This document shows positions 24,956 through 37,794 of a DNA stretch of 64,000 nt, piece after piece (positions within the stretch are counted from its first letter, which is position 1; every line of letters starts with the position of its first letter). The notes beneath the pieces are model-generated. The model ran no database searches and was not told the origin of the DNA. It saw only the letters and a list, made by a program, of their open reading frames with translations. Source of the DNA: Acestrorhynchus altus. Taxonomy: Eukaryota > Chordata > Actinopteri > Characiformes > Acestrorhynchidae. The stretch is taken from positions 23,775,312 through 23,839,311 of the forward strand of contig CM067511.1 of assembly GCA_034509495.1 (NCBI GenBank). Direction: 5' to 3'. Both the position numbers and the translations under genes were made by a program.

Positions 24956-25074
24956 CTGTCATTTTCTACAGGTCTGAAGCCAGGTAGGATGTGTTTAAAA
25001 CTGCTGTTCCTGTCCAGCTTGGGTTGACTCTTGGTCCTCTTTATGGATCCCTTCAACCTGCGACTCAAGAAACC
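24956..25074 (-). CDS. dab2ip: dab2ip coding exon 3 (conserved basic segment before the PH domain)
   Basis: Encodes residues 79-117 plus two bases of the next codon. The peptide begins GFLSRRLKGSIKRTKSQPKL and continues DRNSSFKHILPGFRPVEND. The SRRLKGSIKRTKSQPKLDRN core is shared by DAB2IP, RASAL2 and SYNGAP1. HILPGFR, and the preceding ATPFRVT of exon 2, favour DAB2IP over RASAL2, which has SPFKVP and a different end. The acceptor is cttttag|GG and the donor GACAG|gtaaga; the exon starts in phase 0 and ends in phase 2. The next exon, expected to give Arg and then the PH-domain lead-in, was searched for between 1 and 24955 and not found. This exon lies between two diverged 0.55-kb direct repeats. 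Confidence 0.95.
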
Positions 25075-25183
25075 CTAAAAGAGCGAGGAAGAGGTAGAAC
25101 AAGAGAGACAAGGAGGTGAAGAAGTAGATTTTTCACTAAGTCCATTCAACATAATTACATCTTACACTTTATTCATTCCTTTA

Positions 25184-25190
<7 letters not shown>

Positions 25191-25248
<58 letters not shown>
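25191..25248. repeat. Microsatellite (CT)n
   Basis: Uninterrupted CT array of 29 units, about 115 bp upstream of dab2ip exon 3 in transcription direction. Confidence 0.98.
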
Positions 25249-25251
<3 letters not shown>

Positions 25252-25503
25252 CGTATCCTTCTGTAACATTTTCACCACTCAAGAATCAACTTCCCATGCA
25301 GACGTTGCCATGGTGACAGCAGGCCGGGGCGCAGAACGGGAGAGATGAAGGAAGGGAAGAAAGAACGAGAGAGGAGTGAGAGGGCGGCAGGAAGGAAAGA
25401 CAAGGACACAGGGTTAGTGGAGGTCAAAACTGTGTAGAAAGTGTTCTGACCCTCGGAGGTCAGGATGGCAGAAGAGCAGCAGAAAATACAGCCAAAAAGA
25501 GAC

Positions 25504-25525
25504 GAGAGAGAGAGAGAGAGAGAGA
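25504..25525. repeat. Microsatellite (GA)n
   Basis: GA array of about 11 units. Confidence 0.95.
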
Positions 25526-26040
25526 ACAGCGGACGTCAGTAGTTGCATAAAGAATCCAAAGAGCAGGTCTGATCTAAAAGAGGCTGCAAACAAACAGTCC
25601 GTAGGCTGCTCTCTTCACAATTCGAACATTTGCATAGTCTATGCAATTAACTCCCCATCTGATTGCTCTATCCAAATGAGCACACCCTATCCGCCTTGTG
25701 CACACTCGTAATCACAGGCTAATCACTCAGTGTTTCAATGCACCAATCAATTACACTGTGACAGCACTGTGAATACATGTAAATAGATGTAAATTAGAAG
25801 TGGCAAGAACACAAACTCTAAACCAAAGATATTTGTTGAATATACATACAACGTACATTAAAGGCCGATTTCACCAGTTTTCAACAGGCCATTTAGATTG
25901 TGTTTTCATGAGAAATGGATCTTATTGGTGATCAGCAGCTGTAATGTTTACAACAGAGACAGTTTTCCTATATAATTTTGATGACTGTCAAAAAGAGATA
26001 AGTTAGAAAAAGTCCATATTTAGCTACAGCTATAATTTGT

Positions 26041-26600
26041 GAAAGCTGTGTAATTGCTGAGGAGTATTACATCGGCTTCATATACTGTATTAATGAATAT
26101 TAATTACATTGATTATGTCATTATTTTATCCATTGACTATTTTAAGAGCAGCAGTGACACAGTAGTAGCTTGGTAGTACATGTGGTATTGGGAGGAGTGT
26201 TCCGTTCCCCAAAAACCTCCAGTCAAGAGCCGTTCTGTGGTCAGTTTGGTGATGAAGGGCTACAGGATGACTAATACAAACGGCATAAACAGATGGACAG
26301 CAGGCCCTAGCTGTACAGCAGGAAGGTGGAACCACAAAGTACAGGGTTTTAATAAAGCTGCATAAACACCTAAGCACAAAAGCACATTCCTCTAACTCAC
26401 TCACAACAAAAAGCAACCAATGAATGTCCCAAACCAATCAGATTAACCCCGCGGTGTACTTTACATCACAGAAGACTGGCATTATTGAGCCACAGAAAAC
26501 GAAACAGCAGACCAGGCTGACACAGGCAGGCCTTTATCTGAAAGGAGGGGTATTTATGAAAGAGAGAGGAAAAGAAAGGATGCAAGAGGGATGGAGGAAT
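26041..26600. repeat. Long direct repeat, copy 2 (partner at 22892-23425)
   Basis: Second copy of the segment at 22892-23425, about 3.15 kb away in the same orientation, with many substitutions and small indels. The pair brackets dab2ip exon 3. Confidence 0.9.
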
Positions 26601-28238
26601 CCATCAGATCAGTGAACATACAGCATAGGTTTCTGAGTTTCTATACAGAACGCTGATGACTTGATGTGGCTGAATTCGTTTTAACAGGGGAGATTACCGA
26701 CAAGATCCACGTGTTTTTACAAGTCTGCTAAGTTATAATTCCCAAATCGACCATCTTCTGTAATTACACCAAACTGGAGCTCCCTCTGTGAGGATGTATT
26801 CCTGATTGCCAGTGCCTAGCAGTAGACAAGTGCACCTTATTTGCTAAATAGAAGACAAGAACACAGATATGACAACATGTGTCAAAGTGCCATTTTCATA
26901 CTTGGAGACAAATTTGAGCTCATTTGAGACATTTTACAGTCCTGTTCAACTGTAAAAGTGATATTTCACCTACTAGTCTGTACAGTGTCTGGTTAGTGAT
27001 TTCAGTATTGAAATATTGGCACCTCAAATGGTTAACTGAGTACTGCACAGTGCTGCACGGTGCTGTGAAGGTCTGGGCTATGCCATTTTAATCCAGGCTA
27101 GGTGAGGTAATTTGGGACAATTCCACAGGTATTTCGTCCTGTGTGAACTGACCTGTATGTTCCCTTATAAAATATATCACCTGACCGTGTACAAAATAAT
27201 CCAGCATGATTATGACACAGTTGCCTCACGAATTGTATATTAAAAGTGGGTTAGGCCAAATGCAACCAAATCCAATGTCAGCCATCAGACATAGAATTCA
27301 TAACCATTTTATAGTTTCATGGATCATAACCATTTCAATAGCTTTCAGTGAGGTAGCTTTATGAGGCAATAATGTAATAATGGATGTCTGGTTCTGTCTG
27401 GTTCTTATGAACATTACTGTGAACGAAAATGTAACATTTCACATCACAGCCCTTGCAGTTACCTTAATTATTCAGCCACCGAAATCCTCTTTAAAGAGCA
27501 CTAAAGGGCACTGTCTGCTCAAAGATGCCCAAAAAAGAAAAGGAGAGTCCACTTATGCACAACCATCCACTCCACTCCAGCTTGATGCAGCTCTCACAGA
27601 ACACCTCTAGTAGAGCTGAAACCCCTTAAGGTGACACTTTTCCTTGAAACTAACAAGAAGGCAACCACTCAGAGAGTCGAGTTCAGTTCTAGACTGCAGT
27701 ATAAGTGCCTATAGATTGACTCCCACACTTTCCTCTACTGCTGCTGTATCGCAGCAGTGCTGTCACATACAGAGTGTGGGAAAGCTGGGGGCTGTTTAAA
27801 ACCTCAGACCCCAGAGTCTAGTGTAATCTATCCATCTGCAAGTTTGCGAGTGTGTAGTTGTCCCTACCACAGAGCAATCTGCTCAGTAGACCTGAGCTTG
27901 ATGTGAACATCCCTCACGTCTGTTAAAGCAGTTTGTGATACGGTTGGAGTCATATGGCTGGATTCTTCACAAAGGTCAGACTTCAGGTTTGTCGGGAATA
28001 CAACAATACCAAACTGATGCTTCACCATTTCCGTATTCACAAAGGAACTGCTTTGAGTTTATGTGGACTTGAATTAAACCTGAAGAAGAAATCTTCAAAA
28101 TTCAATACTTTTTATAAAATTCTATGGATGTTTCCTCGCTGTCCACTAGCTCGGTTTGCACACAAAATCTGGAGTTTACACTCAAACAGAAATGGCCTGA
28201 CCCAGCTATTTCAGAAGGGGGCATTCCTGCTTGTGCAC

Positions 28239-28437
28239 AGGTGGAAAAGGAGGGACGGGGGCATGTGGAAGAAAACGCACTGTGCAAACAAGTAGAGATG
28301 CCAGAGAAACACCCGAAGAGGAAAAGGTCAGACCATCAAAAACTTCCTTTTGGTCTGGTCAGTGTGGTTACCTTTAAACATGCATGCATGAATTTGCAGG
28401 ATGGGGCTTCTGAAGGAGCACTGAAGAGAGGGGTGTG
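28239..28437. repeat. Dispersed repeat, copy 2 (partner at 235-434)
   Basis: See the partner copy. An open frame crossing this segment (28124-28567) is explained by the repeat and resembles no known protein. Confidence 0.75.
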
Positions 28438-29287
28438 GATGTGGTTCAAATATCAAGTATCAATTATGAAACTTAGAAAAATTCCATCCCTCTTTCCAGG
28501 CCCTTTGTCCCAATCTGTCATAATATTATATCACTTTAACTTGACTGCAAATAGTACATTACAATGATCCGAAAGATTAAAATAAAAAGATAAAAAAAAG
28601 TAGGATTGTTTGGATGGATGATGATAAAGCCACAGCAACATAAACACAAACAACCCCGCTGCAGGTCTCTTCATTTCTTATAAGCTTATATTTTCTGTCA
28701 GACTTTCAATCTGATTTATCAGACTAAATGCATTGGCAGGTGGCCTAGTAAGCATCAGGCCAACTCTTTTAAGGTTTGCTATAACAAAGCACTGTGACTA
28801 AGTCATTATAAAAGGTGACATCATTCAGTCATTTTCAGACTAGCCAACAAACTGCACTGAAAATCATTTTTATACACACTCTGCCCAGACATCTGGTCAC
28901 AGCACCAGGAGACAAGCAGAGAAGACAATGAAGCCAAAGTAAAAGCTTACTTAATGTAACTTATTAATTGATATTTTATTTAAGCTGTACATTGCATTTA
29001 TTTCATCATGGTACAACTAAAGGGTGTTAGGGTCTGGCTGAGCAGTGTGAGGGACAGGGCTCTAGGAATTGGCTGCCAATGAAAAATCTTTCTTGATTCT
29101 AATAAAGTTTGAGGGGTCATTTGTCATCAGCATACTTCAATACGGAACCATTCCAACTCGCATACAACAGTGGGATTTCAAAATGGACGAAAGAAAATCG
29201 AAAATCTAGAGAAAAGAGCACCATTATTGATATTTTTTTACATATTTAAAATCTAAACACTAGGGTTGCAAGATTCCAACACTGTGA

Positions 29288-29308
29288 TATATATATATAT
29301 ATATATAC
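29288..29308. repeat. Microsatellite (AT)n
   Basis: Short AT array. Confidence 0.9.
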
Positions 29309-29934
29309 TGCAGTTAGGGCTGGGTGACATGGACCCTTCATTGACCCTAACCTGTCCTGAATGCATCAGGACTCCCTTATGTAGCCATAAGTCACTTAAA
29401 TTATTGTTGTACCATTGCTAATCTGAAAAAGAAATCACAGTGATTGGTTGATTGATTATGTTTCATTTCAGGTTTGAGATCTCATTTCTTGTTTTGTTCT
29501 CTTAAACGTGACATTATTAGAAACTGCCCACAATAAAATCAGAATAATCTGACAATATAATGTGCAGTCAGCACTGGCAGGCTATTTTGCAATTAGGCAC
29601 AACAAGAAGGGCTAATAATGATAAGGTTTTATGATTCTCCTTCTCCAATCTTTGAAGTTCCTGACACTGTTTAGCCTCACTGGCTTTAAAACTATGAAAG
29701 GGGGCAATTTGCCCAGAATATAATGACCATAATTCTAAATAATTGGTTCAGATACCAGAATACTAATACGATTATGCCTGAGGCATTATCACACACTTCT
29801 ATTTCCAAGTACATAAACATGCATATAGTCCCAGTGTGCTTGCATACAGCGGAATCTGTCCTCTGCGTGTTACCCATCCATTCAGTGAAACACACATACG
29901 CACTAATTCCCTGTGTTAATACACCCCCTGCAAC

Positions 29935-30050
29935 TGTGAAAGGGCTTTTTAATGAGCCAATTAGTTCAATCAGGTGTGTTGGGAGCACCGAAATCTCTAA
30001 CATTTGTAGGGCAGGACTGCCTCCAGGACCAGGGTTGGGAAACATCAGAC
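29935..30050. repeat. Dispersed repeat fragment
   Basis: Contains caggtgtgttgg and ctccaggaccagggttggga; 52425-52556 carries a related ggaccaggattgggaaccac end and cacctgatccaactaat. The two appear to be fragments of one family. Confidence 0.5.
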
Positions 30051-30888
30051 TAGGATGTAGATGGACAAGCTTTGTATGCATATCTGTCTAGTGTGAGGGC
30101 AACCTTACAGGTTACGACACCACCTCTTTAGGTTAAACTCATAACCTCATTAGATTATCATAAAGTTTTTGCATATAATGACCTTAAAAATGATCAGTGT
30201 TGAGCAGATGTTTAGATTTGAATGTTCAGAATTTCACATATGGATTCAATTTATGGATATTTCTTAAATCTTCTTATTTGCTTGATTCTGGTCAGGGTCA
30301 TTGTGGGTCTGAAACCTGGCATCAGAAGTCAGAGTGCCATTGCGTCATAGGGTACCACATATCTAGTCACTCATGCCAAGGGGGCCAGTTTAGCATAGAC
30401 AATGCTCATATTGTGTGGAGGAAACCCAAACTAAGTGATAATAACATTTCAATGTCATTATAACTGAATTTTGAAGGCTGAATGTTTAGGTGGTCTTGGA
30501 TGAATCCACTAAAATACCTGCATTCTGTTCATTTTACTGCATTTGTAACCCTTCAACAAGGTCTGTGCATGATCAATGTTGTTTTAGCTGCTTGGTTCTT
30601 TATTATTTAGTCAATGTTTTTCTCAATCTGGGACATGTTTTGGGGTGGCCTTTATTGCCCCCTACTTGCAGTCCAAGGAAGAACTGCCGTCCTGATTTTA
30701 GGCTTGTTTGACAGCGGTACCAGTGACAATTTCATCTCACCGAATTCTGCATGTCTTTGAACCTCCTTGGTCAAAATACTGCTTCTGAATTTGAAAAAGC
30801 TGCCACTCCTTTGATACAGGCCACGGCAGATCAGCGTGTGTACATCTTTAACAGAGCAGCACAGAAACAAATAGACTAATTCTGCCCT

Positions 30889-30890
<2 letters not shown>

Positions 30891-30949
<59 letters not shown>
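30891..30949. repeat. Microsatellite (GA)n
   Basis: Uninterrupted GA array of about 29 units. Confidence 0.98.
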
Positions 30950-30952
<3 letters not shown>

Positions 30953-32001
30953 CAGCAAGACTTAACAGAGCAACCTAAATCTAGATCTATAAATATGGTT
31001 TCCTCTTTAGTTATTTTTAAGCTTTACCACTCTACATTTGTTTCGAAGCCTATGATAAAAAATAACTGCCCTGACCACTTTCTATACCAGGGGGAATTCT
31101 GGAAGTCTGGACATCGCTCCTGGGTAGAGTCAGACACTAATGTTTAGCAGCAACAATAACAAATGTTCTCGGTATAAACTACAAGAGGAGGCTAAGTGAT
31201 AGAAAAACTCTGAGGGATAATAAAAAGGAAGGTGAAAGGAAGGAGACCAGAGACAGAGTGAAGGAATTAGTGAATAAAAGTATCTCTGGCACTCATGACA
31301 GCACATGTCTCAACAGTGGTCGGCAAGGAGACAGTGTCCTGTGTCATTTTAACCCCAAGAACTGAAGAACTGCCTTACATCTGTAGCATGTTCCATGGAT
31401 CAGATTTTTGTTTTTCATTTCTGTAATTAATGTTTATATATTATTGTTACAAATGAGATATTATTCAATATTTATTTCAGATAATTATAACATTACGGAG
31501 TTTAAAAAACCTTAACCCAAACTTGGCTATAAAGGGTTAATAATATATGGCTATTGGAAAAACTGAAAGATAGTAAACGAAAATGACAATATCTCACTGT
31601 GCAAGTTAATAATATATAAATGTCACGATTAGCTTTGATTCAAGACTAAAACATTCAATCATTATGCATTTACATTAAATATATGAAACAAGCTGTTGGA
31701 AACACATCTATTTCTCTATAAACAAGAATGTGTGCCCAACAACCAACTAACACATAACTGGGTCATAAAAAACACCACTAAAATGTAACCCTTTTCATTC
31801 ATGCTGTCCACAATTTTTCATCTTGATGTTGCAGGAAAGATCAAGATTCTTATATTTTTATTTTCATATAAAATAATAATAATAATAATTAAAACATCTG
31901 ACATTAACTACATAATGAGTTAATTTTATATTTCTTAATTTAAACCAATTTTTGACTGTGATGTTTCAAAATATTGGTGAATGAATACTGAATACTGAGT
32001 T

Positions 32002-32014
32002 ACTCAATAATTGC

Positions 32015-32045
<31 letters not shown>

Positions 32046-32058
32046 GCAATCACTGAGT
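32002..32058. repeat. AT-rich hairpin around a (TA)n array
   Basis: actca-ata-attgcatata on the left faces its inverted copy (tatatgcaat-cac-tgagt) on the right with a TA array between, so the segment can extrude as a cruciform. Confidence 0.75.
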
Positions 32059-32164
32059 ATATATATATAATATAATAACAGACTTTTCAATTATTTTAAA
32101 AGCTATTCTCTGCCAAAGTCACTACTTTGCATAATTTATACATGTTTTTACGTAATTACATCTA

Positions 32165-33260
32165 CCGTCGATTTGGATGAGTCTCTATGAGTTGGCCACA
32201 TCTTGCCACTGGGATTTTTGCCCATACCTGAAGGCAGAACTGCTCCAGCTCCAAGTTAGATAGGTTCCTCTGATGAACAGCAATCTTCTAGTCTGTACAG
32301 TTGGATTAAGGTCTTGAGCTTTGACTAGGCCATTCCAATACATTTACACGTTTCCCCTTCAACCACTCGAGTGTTGCTTTAGCCGTGCTTTGGGTCGTTG
32401 TCCTGCTGGAAGGTGAACCTCTGTCCCAGACTCAACAGTTTTGTTCCAAGAATATCCCTGTATTAAGCACCACTTCCCTCAACTCAGGCCGAGTTTCCAG
32501 TCTCTGCTGGTGAAAAACCAGCCCCTCATCCCATGATGCTGCCACCACCATATTTCACTGTGAGTGATGAGATGTGTGACATAGCTTTTTCCTTGGTGAA
32601 TGAAAAATTCAATTTTGGTCTCATCTGACGCTCAGTCCCCCACATGCCACATGCCTTTTCGCAAACTCAAAACAAGTCTTCTGTTTTTGTCTGTAAATAA
32701 GGCTTTTTCTGGCCGCGTTCATAAAGCCCAGCCTATAGGTGTAGCTTGTGGTCATATGAGAGACCAGAAGATAGGCCTGTTTGTGAACCAGCTTCTTCAA
32801 GGGTTACGATACGACCTCGTGCACCTCTCTGATTAATGTCCTCTTTTGTCTGGTCTTAGAGAGTTTTGGTGGGCGACCCTCTCTTGACAGATTTGTGGTA
32901 GTACCATGTTCTTTCCATTTACAGTGATAATGTATTTGATGGTGCTCCGGGGGCTCCGAATTTGGGTATTTTTTATAACACAACCCTGCACTAAAGTCAC
33001 TTCACTTTGTCATAAGCTTGTTTGGAGATCTCATCTTGGTCTTCTTGGTGTTGTTTGGTTAGTGGTGCCTCTTGCTTAATGGTATTTAAACATCTGGGGC
33101 CTTTCAGAAGAATTAAGTAGCCCTTATACTGACAGTCATGTGACAATTAGATTGCACACAGGAAGATAAATTGATTTGCACCAGAACTATTTGGAATTGT
33201 AGGGGCTTCATAGAAAAGGGTGTGAATACATATGCACATGCAAATTTTTAGTTTTTTATT
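32165..33260 (-). mobile_element. Tc1-like transposon, degenerate
   Basis: Read on the minus strand it carries the order of a Tc1 transposase. Near 33035 is a start region resembling KTKxELSK, with its ATG apparently mutated. An HTH-linker segment follows at 32830-32960, including a PPKL-like GSPTKTL. Near 32540-32570 is TVKYGGGSIMG, matching the TVKHGGGSIMLWG motif. At 32320-32410 are reversed ggacaacgaccca-like sequences of the second catalytic Asp region. Stops and frameshifts are numerous, and no clean inverted ends were defined. Confidence 0.82.
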
Positions 33261-33371
33261 TCCAATTTTTTTTTATCATGTATTTATTATTTTCCCAGTT
33301 CTGCTTGTGAACTTATTACAAATATTTAGCACAGAAGATTTTGTAAGGTAAAAAAAAAATTGAGTAAATAG

Positions 33372-33373
<2 letters not shown>

Positions 33374-33437
<64 letters not shown>
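33374..33437. repeat. Microsatellite (GT)n
   Basis: GT array of about 32 units. Confidence 0.98.
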
Positions 33438-33440
<3 letters not shown>

Positions 33441-34079
33441 ACTTTACTTAAAGGCAATGTACACCCTCTCAGGTGACTGACTGATAGATTTAAAATGCAG
33501 CCTGGATTAGCATGACACACTAGAGAGGAAGCATAAATTCCAGTGTATCGGAATACAGTGTACATTCAGACTGATCATGGCGTTGATTAACAGAGTAGAT
33601 TTCCATCTAAAAAGTCCAGAATATGGGATAATACTGATACATATATAAGTAATAAAAAATAATAAGACATTTAGATTTCAGAAGTATTTTGCACAAATGA
33701 TTATTTTAAACATCCTTGACAATCTAATTCTTACAAATAACATCAGAATTTTTGTAGTTTCAGCATGATTACTGAAATATAAAATTAATTGTTAAAGAAA
33801 TTAATTATTGCGTATTTTTTATTTATCTCAAAAAGACAATTTTGAGTACCTAAGTTTTCCTGGAACTAAAATACCTGGCATGTGTAACTTTGCATCTTAC
33901 TTAAAAACTTTTCTACATGAAATTTTGGTGAATAAAGTACATCAAATAACTATAAAAACATTTGTGTAATGCTATTCTGAAAAAAGTGAAAGGTTACCAG
34001 GAACCATAAATATTTACAATTTAAGACTGAAATGAGCAATATTGTTTGAGCAACACATACAGAAGTAGTGTGTCTCAAT

Positions 34080-34190
34080 ATAGCCGTTTAGCCTTCAGAG
34101 CAGTTCAGTCATATTCACTTGCCAGTTCAGGGAATCAAACCGTCCTCTACAAGGCAGGTTCCTAACCACCAGGCTGCCATGGCTGCATTA
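34080..34190 (-). mobile_element. tRNA-derived SINE fragment
   Basis: On the minus strand, cagcctggtggttaggaa resembles an A-box region and ggacggtttgattccctg a B-box. The order and spacing match the SINE at 45346-45560. Confidence 0.5.
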
Positions 34191-34242
34191 AATTACATAA
34201 ATGTGATTTATTTCAGCTACAACATATGTCAGAATTAATGTG

Positions 34243-34243
<1 letters not shown>

Positions 34244-34335
<92 letters not shown>
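34244..34335. repeat. Compound (GT)n(GA)n microsatellite
   Basis: A GT array of about 33 units passes directly into GA. Confidence 0.98.
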
Positions 34336-34430
34336 GCACTCTTGATATTAAATGAAGCTTGTCTGGACTCCAGATGACTCCTATGTGTTCCATGTACTCA
34401 CCACATGTCTGCACATCTGCACATGCCTCA

Positions 34431-34432
34431 GT

Positions 34433-34464
<32 letters not shown>
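34431..34464. repeat. Microsatellite (GT)n
   Basis: GT array of about 13 units followed by GA units. Confidence 0.96.
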
Positions 34465-36637
34465 ACTTGAAAGGTTTCAATTCTGCACTAAAGCTCTGAA
34501 CGAGATTTTGAGGAAAGCTAATTTCCTATTTCGAGTCTTAAATGTAAGACGTTTCACTGCTATTTTCATTAAAACACAGATTTCCACGCTTGTAAACACA
34601 ATTACACGCACATAAACAGTGTTTCAACTTTGAGCCTTCCCCACATGTACAAACCAACCTTTGATACTACTCAAGAGAGAAGCCTTTATCTAACACTGTA
34701 TCGCTGTTTAATTCCCAACGTGCACAGTTTAAAGCTGGCACTACACTCCATAGGATGAAAGAGTGTAAAAACTGACTACTGCTGAACACTGGGGTAGGAG
34801 AAAGAACTGTTCTCTCCATACTTCTCTTTCGGTGCCGCTGGAGACCCACTCCCTGGAGAACAGGGAAATACTTTTTGTACAACCTGGCAACCTCCACATC
34901 TGTGATCATGTATATATTGATGAGTAGCGCCTTTTATGGGGGGCAGAGTTGCCAAGTTGCATCAAAGAATAAAAAAACCCCAAATGTAAGAACCACAGAG
35001 TAAATAAAGCCACTGCATTTCAAAATGTTCAAGAAGCCAGGTAACCCATGAGGTAGCTGCTACACTTACTGTGCAAATATGAGCATCTATATCCTTAAAC
35101 ATTGTTATTTCATTACTATTTTTTGTACAGAGGCTAAACAAGTGCGACATAAGTATGTAAGTTTGATACATTGTGTATGTTTTGACTTTGATTGAAGTCT
35201 CCAAATCTCCAAGGGTCTATGTCCTGGTCCTGAAGTACCACTGCCCTGCTTGTTTTACAGTGTTCCCTAATTCAGCAATGCAATAATTCAAATGCAATGA
35301 GCTTTTTTACGGACAATCTTTTCAGCAAACAAACTAAAGACACATATTTGACGGTACATTCATTTAGAAAGAATATGTCTTTACAACTTCATTACTAGAG
35401 TTGGGTCCCGAAATCAGTACCTTTAAGGGCACGGACCAAACTTCCTCAGTATTATCTAGTACCAATTCAAGTCAAATTACCTGAAAAACAGTCAGGGCAG
35501 TGGCAAACTGAAAGTAACCTGAAGTTAAACGTGTTGCAGACAGCACTCTGGCAGCAGGCCAGAAGCTACTTTTGAGGAATCATGCTGGTGAACCTTATTA
35601 GCTGACGAAGTTTAAGATGCTGTACCTTTTCACACCGTTTATTCAAATGACAGCTTGTATTTTAACAGAAAACAATCCAATGCAGGTGTGTTCGGTCCAA
35701 GGGTAAAGAAGGATCGCAGAACGCCTGTGGGTCGTTGTACGAGCTGCAGATACTGTATGTAGCCTCTGTGGCGTTGTAACGTCCGTTTCGTAGCAAAAAT
35801 GCATCACAGGAGGGTTCTGGTTCTGCATGGATGCATTTTGCTGCACAGTCTGATAGATAATATGTCCCAACTGCACAATTTCTTCCAGAATGTTTAGAAA
35901 TGTGAGCCAAAATGATCTCGCTCCAATGCAGCATGTGGGAATATTTTGTGAATGAGTGAGGAGAGTGCACTATTGTGACTGAACCCTTGATCTGTTGAGT
36001 TGCGCTGCTCATCAGTATGTTGTACTTGGCAGCACTGCGTATGCGCTGACCTATGATTTTTAATGTTTTTAAAAGTCTTCGGGGAGTAAAGAATTTTAAC
36101 ACCAGTAACCTGATCCACACAGAGAATCCACCACTTCAAGCCCAGTATAGTGACGAACCGAAAGCAGCTGAGCTAGCAAATACCACTAACAGCCCAAAAG
36201 GTGATTGATTTATCTTGGTATGAACATGGTGGTACATCCAGCATGAGTAGACATCATCTGAGGTGACATCAGTCACATTGTTACTACAGAAAAAGTAAAG
36301 TAACAGAAGAAAGTACAGTTGGATACCATATTGATTCAAATGTGAACGGTTCCCTAAGGTCCTTTTCCCCAGATTGTCCTGCAGTACTGTTCCACTGAAA
36401 GTATCAATAACTAGTAAGTGCAACTGATCGAAGGTCACACTGCGGCATCACTCATATGCAAGAATGTTAGTCAGCATAGACAAATATAAATGACTTTTGA
36501 TGCTTTAGACAAGTGTCTGTCTGTTTGAAAGCAATGCATTTTATAAAATTAAAAGTTGTAAAATCTGTCCTGCATGAAGTTGACCGTGTAAAAAAATCGT
36601 ATGACAGTAGTGCCTTAATTGAGATGCAGATGCTTAC

Positions 36638-36747
36638 TGTGACTCTGAAGGGTGTTGCAGCAGCTGTGGGCTCCATTGTGGGTGGGGCTTTGTCAGGGGC
36701 CGAGCCTGGCATGCTCCGCCTCCGTCCTGTTCTCTCAGGAGGAGAAT
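36638..36747 (-). CDS. dab2ip: dab2ip coding exon 2 (Ser/Pro-rich linker)
   Basis: Encodes residues 42-78 of the predicted protein. The exon starts in phase 1 (AT completes Asp), reads SPPERTGRRRSMPGSAPDKA, then PPTMEPTAAATPFRVT, and ends on a complete Thr codon. Mammalian DAB2IP has the same order: SPQERPG, RRSLPGS, SMEPSAATPFRVT. The acceptor is CT-repeat followed by CAG (36748-36750); the donor is ACA|gtaagc. At 110 bp it is a normal internal exon. The polypyrimidine tract is a short tandem CT array next to an A-run on the plus strand, so its length may vary between individuals. The open frame continues past both splice sites, so exon borders rest on consensus sites and phase. Confidence 0.92.
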
Positions 36748-37794
36748 CTGAGAGAGAGAGAAAAAAAAAACGAGACAGAATTAAAAAAAAAAAAAAACTA
36801 AAAACCTTCACAAAGAAATTGAACCAAAAATCAGCAGTGAAAATGTTCTTTCTTGATGCCGAAGTGACACTGCTACGCTCTTGATGACACCAATAAAGCT
36901 ACCCAAGGAATTGAAGTTGATTGAGTGAATGCTGGCACAACAAGACAGGATCAAATAAACCACATCTGATAGAAAGCACAAGCAGCTGAAAGCAGTTATC
37001 TGACCAAGAACATCAGCACGACAAAGACCAGGTTCTGGTACACACTTGCCCCACCCAACATAAAAGGCCTTGTTCCAGTTTCTTATCTCCATTTACGAGG
37101 CAGATCCGAGCATGTCCTCTGTATGTGTATGGAGTGTGGTCTGTGTGTCTAGCGGGCATGGAATGTGAAACTTTTTCACGCGCAGAGGAACACATGGGTC
37201 AGCCAGCATATCGACACTGACCCACATGTAAAGCATCCTTCCCATAAGAACAGCACGATAACACTCGTTGCATGGGTCAGTCACAACATACCATAACCCT
37301 TGTGTAATATGTGTGCACTACAGAGCTCAGCTTAACTGAGCTAATGCTCAACAGCCTGTGGTAGGGTTTATTTTTATATGATACTCAAAAACGTTACAGT
37401 GTGAAATTAAACATCTCCACTGAGGCTGAAATAATAGCGTTGTTTATGGTACTAATCAGGCTGGAGTTTAATTAGGCCTGGCAGGAGCACTTCACGGGCA
37501 GCATGATGGAACTGCAGGTAGTGCATTTGTCACTCTACTCAAAACTGTGGGTGTCGCCTCAATTCCTGCACTGGTCACTGACTGTGTTTAGATCTGCAAC
37601 TAACTAATGACTTTTTTCCCTGTTAATTACTCTATTACCGCTATTTAATTGATGTGAACCAAATGATTCATTTTCCAAAAAGCAAGGTTTTGAAGTTTAA
37701 ATTGGAAAAAAACACAAAAAATTGACAAAAAATAAAATGTATTTAATTTTTTTTTAAATCCCATCAGAAATAAAATATGACACTAAGGTTCACG

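Larger units (their letters stand above)
25075..36637 (-). other. dab2ip: dab2ip intron 2
   Basis: 11,563 bp between the exon 2 donor (ACA|gtaagc) and the exon 3 acceptor (cttttag). Intron phase is 0. It contains a repeat copy shared with intron 3, a Tc1 remnant (32165-33260), SINE-like fragments and microsatellites. Nothing was recognised in 25530-26040, 26610-28235, 28440-29280, 30055-30890, 30950-32000, 33440-34080, 34470-35205 or 35290-36635. The last stretch has several overlapping minus-strand open frames that resemble no known protein. Confidence 0.85.

Noticed and set aside
28124..28567. 147-codon plus-strand open frame
   Set aside because: It overlaps a dispersed repeat also present at 235-434, where the frame is not kept.
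35643..36438. Several overlapping minus-strand open frames (up to 152 codons)
   Set aside because: No family motif, and three frames compete over the same bases; possibly an unidentified repeat.
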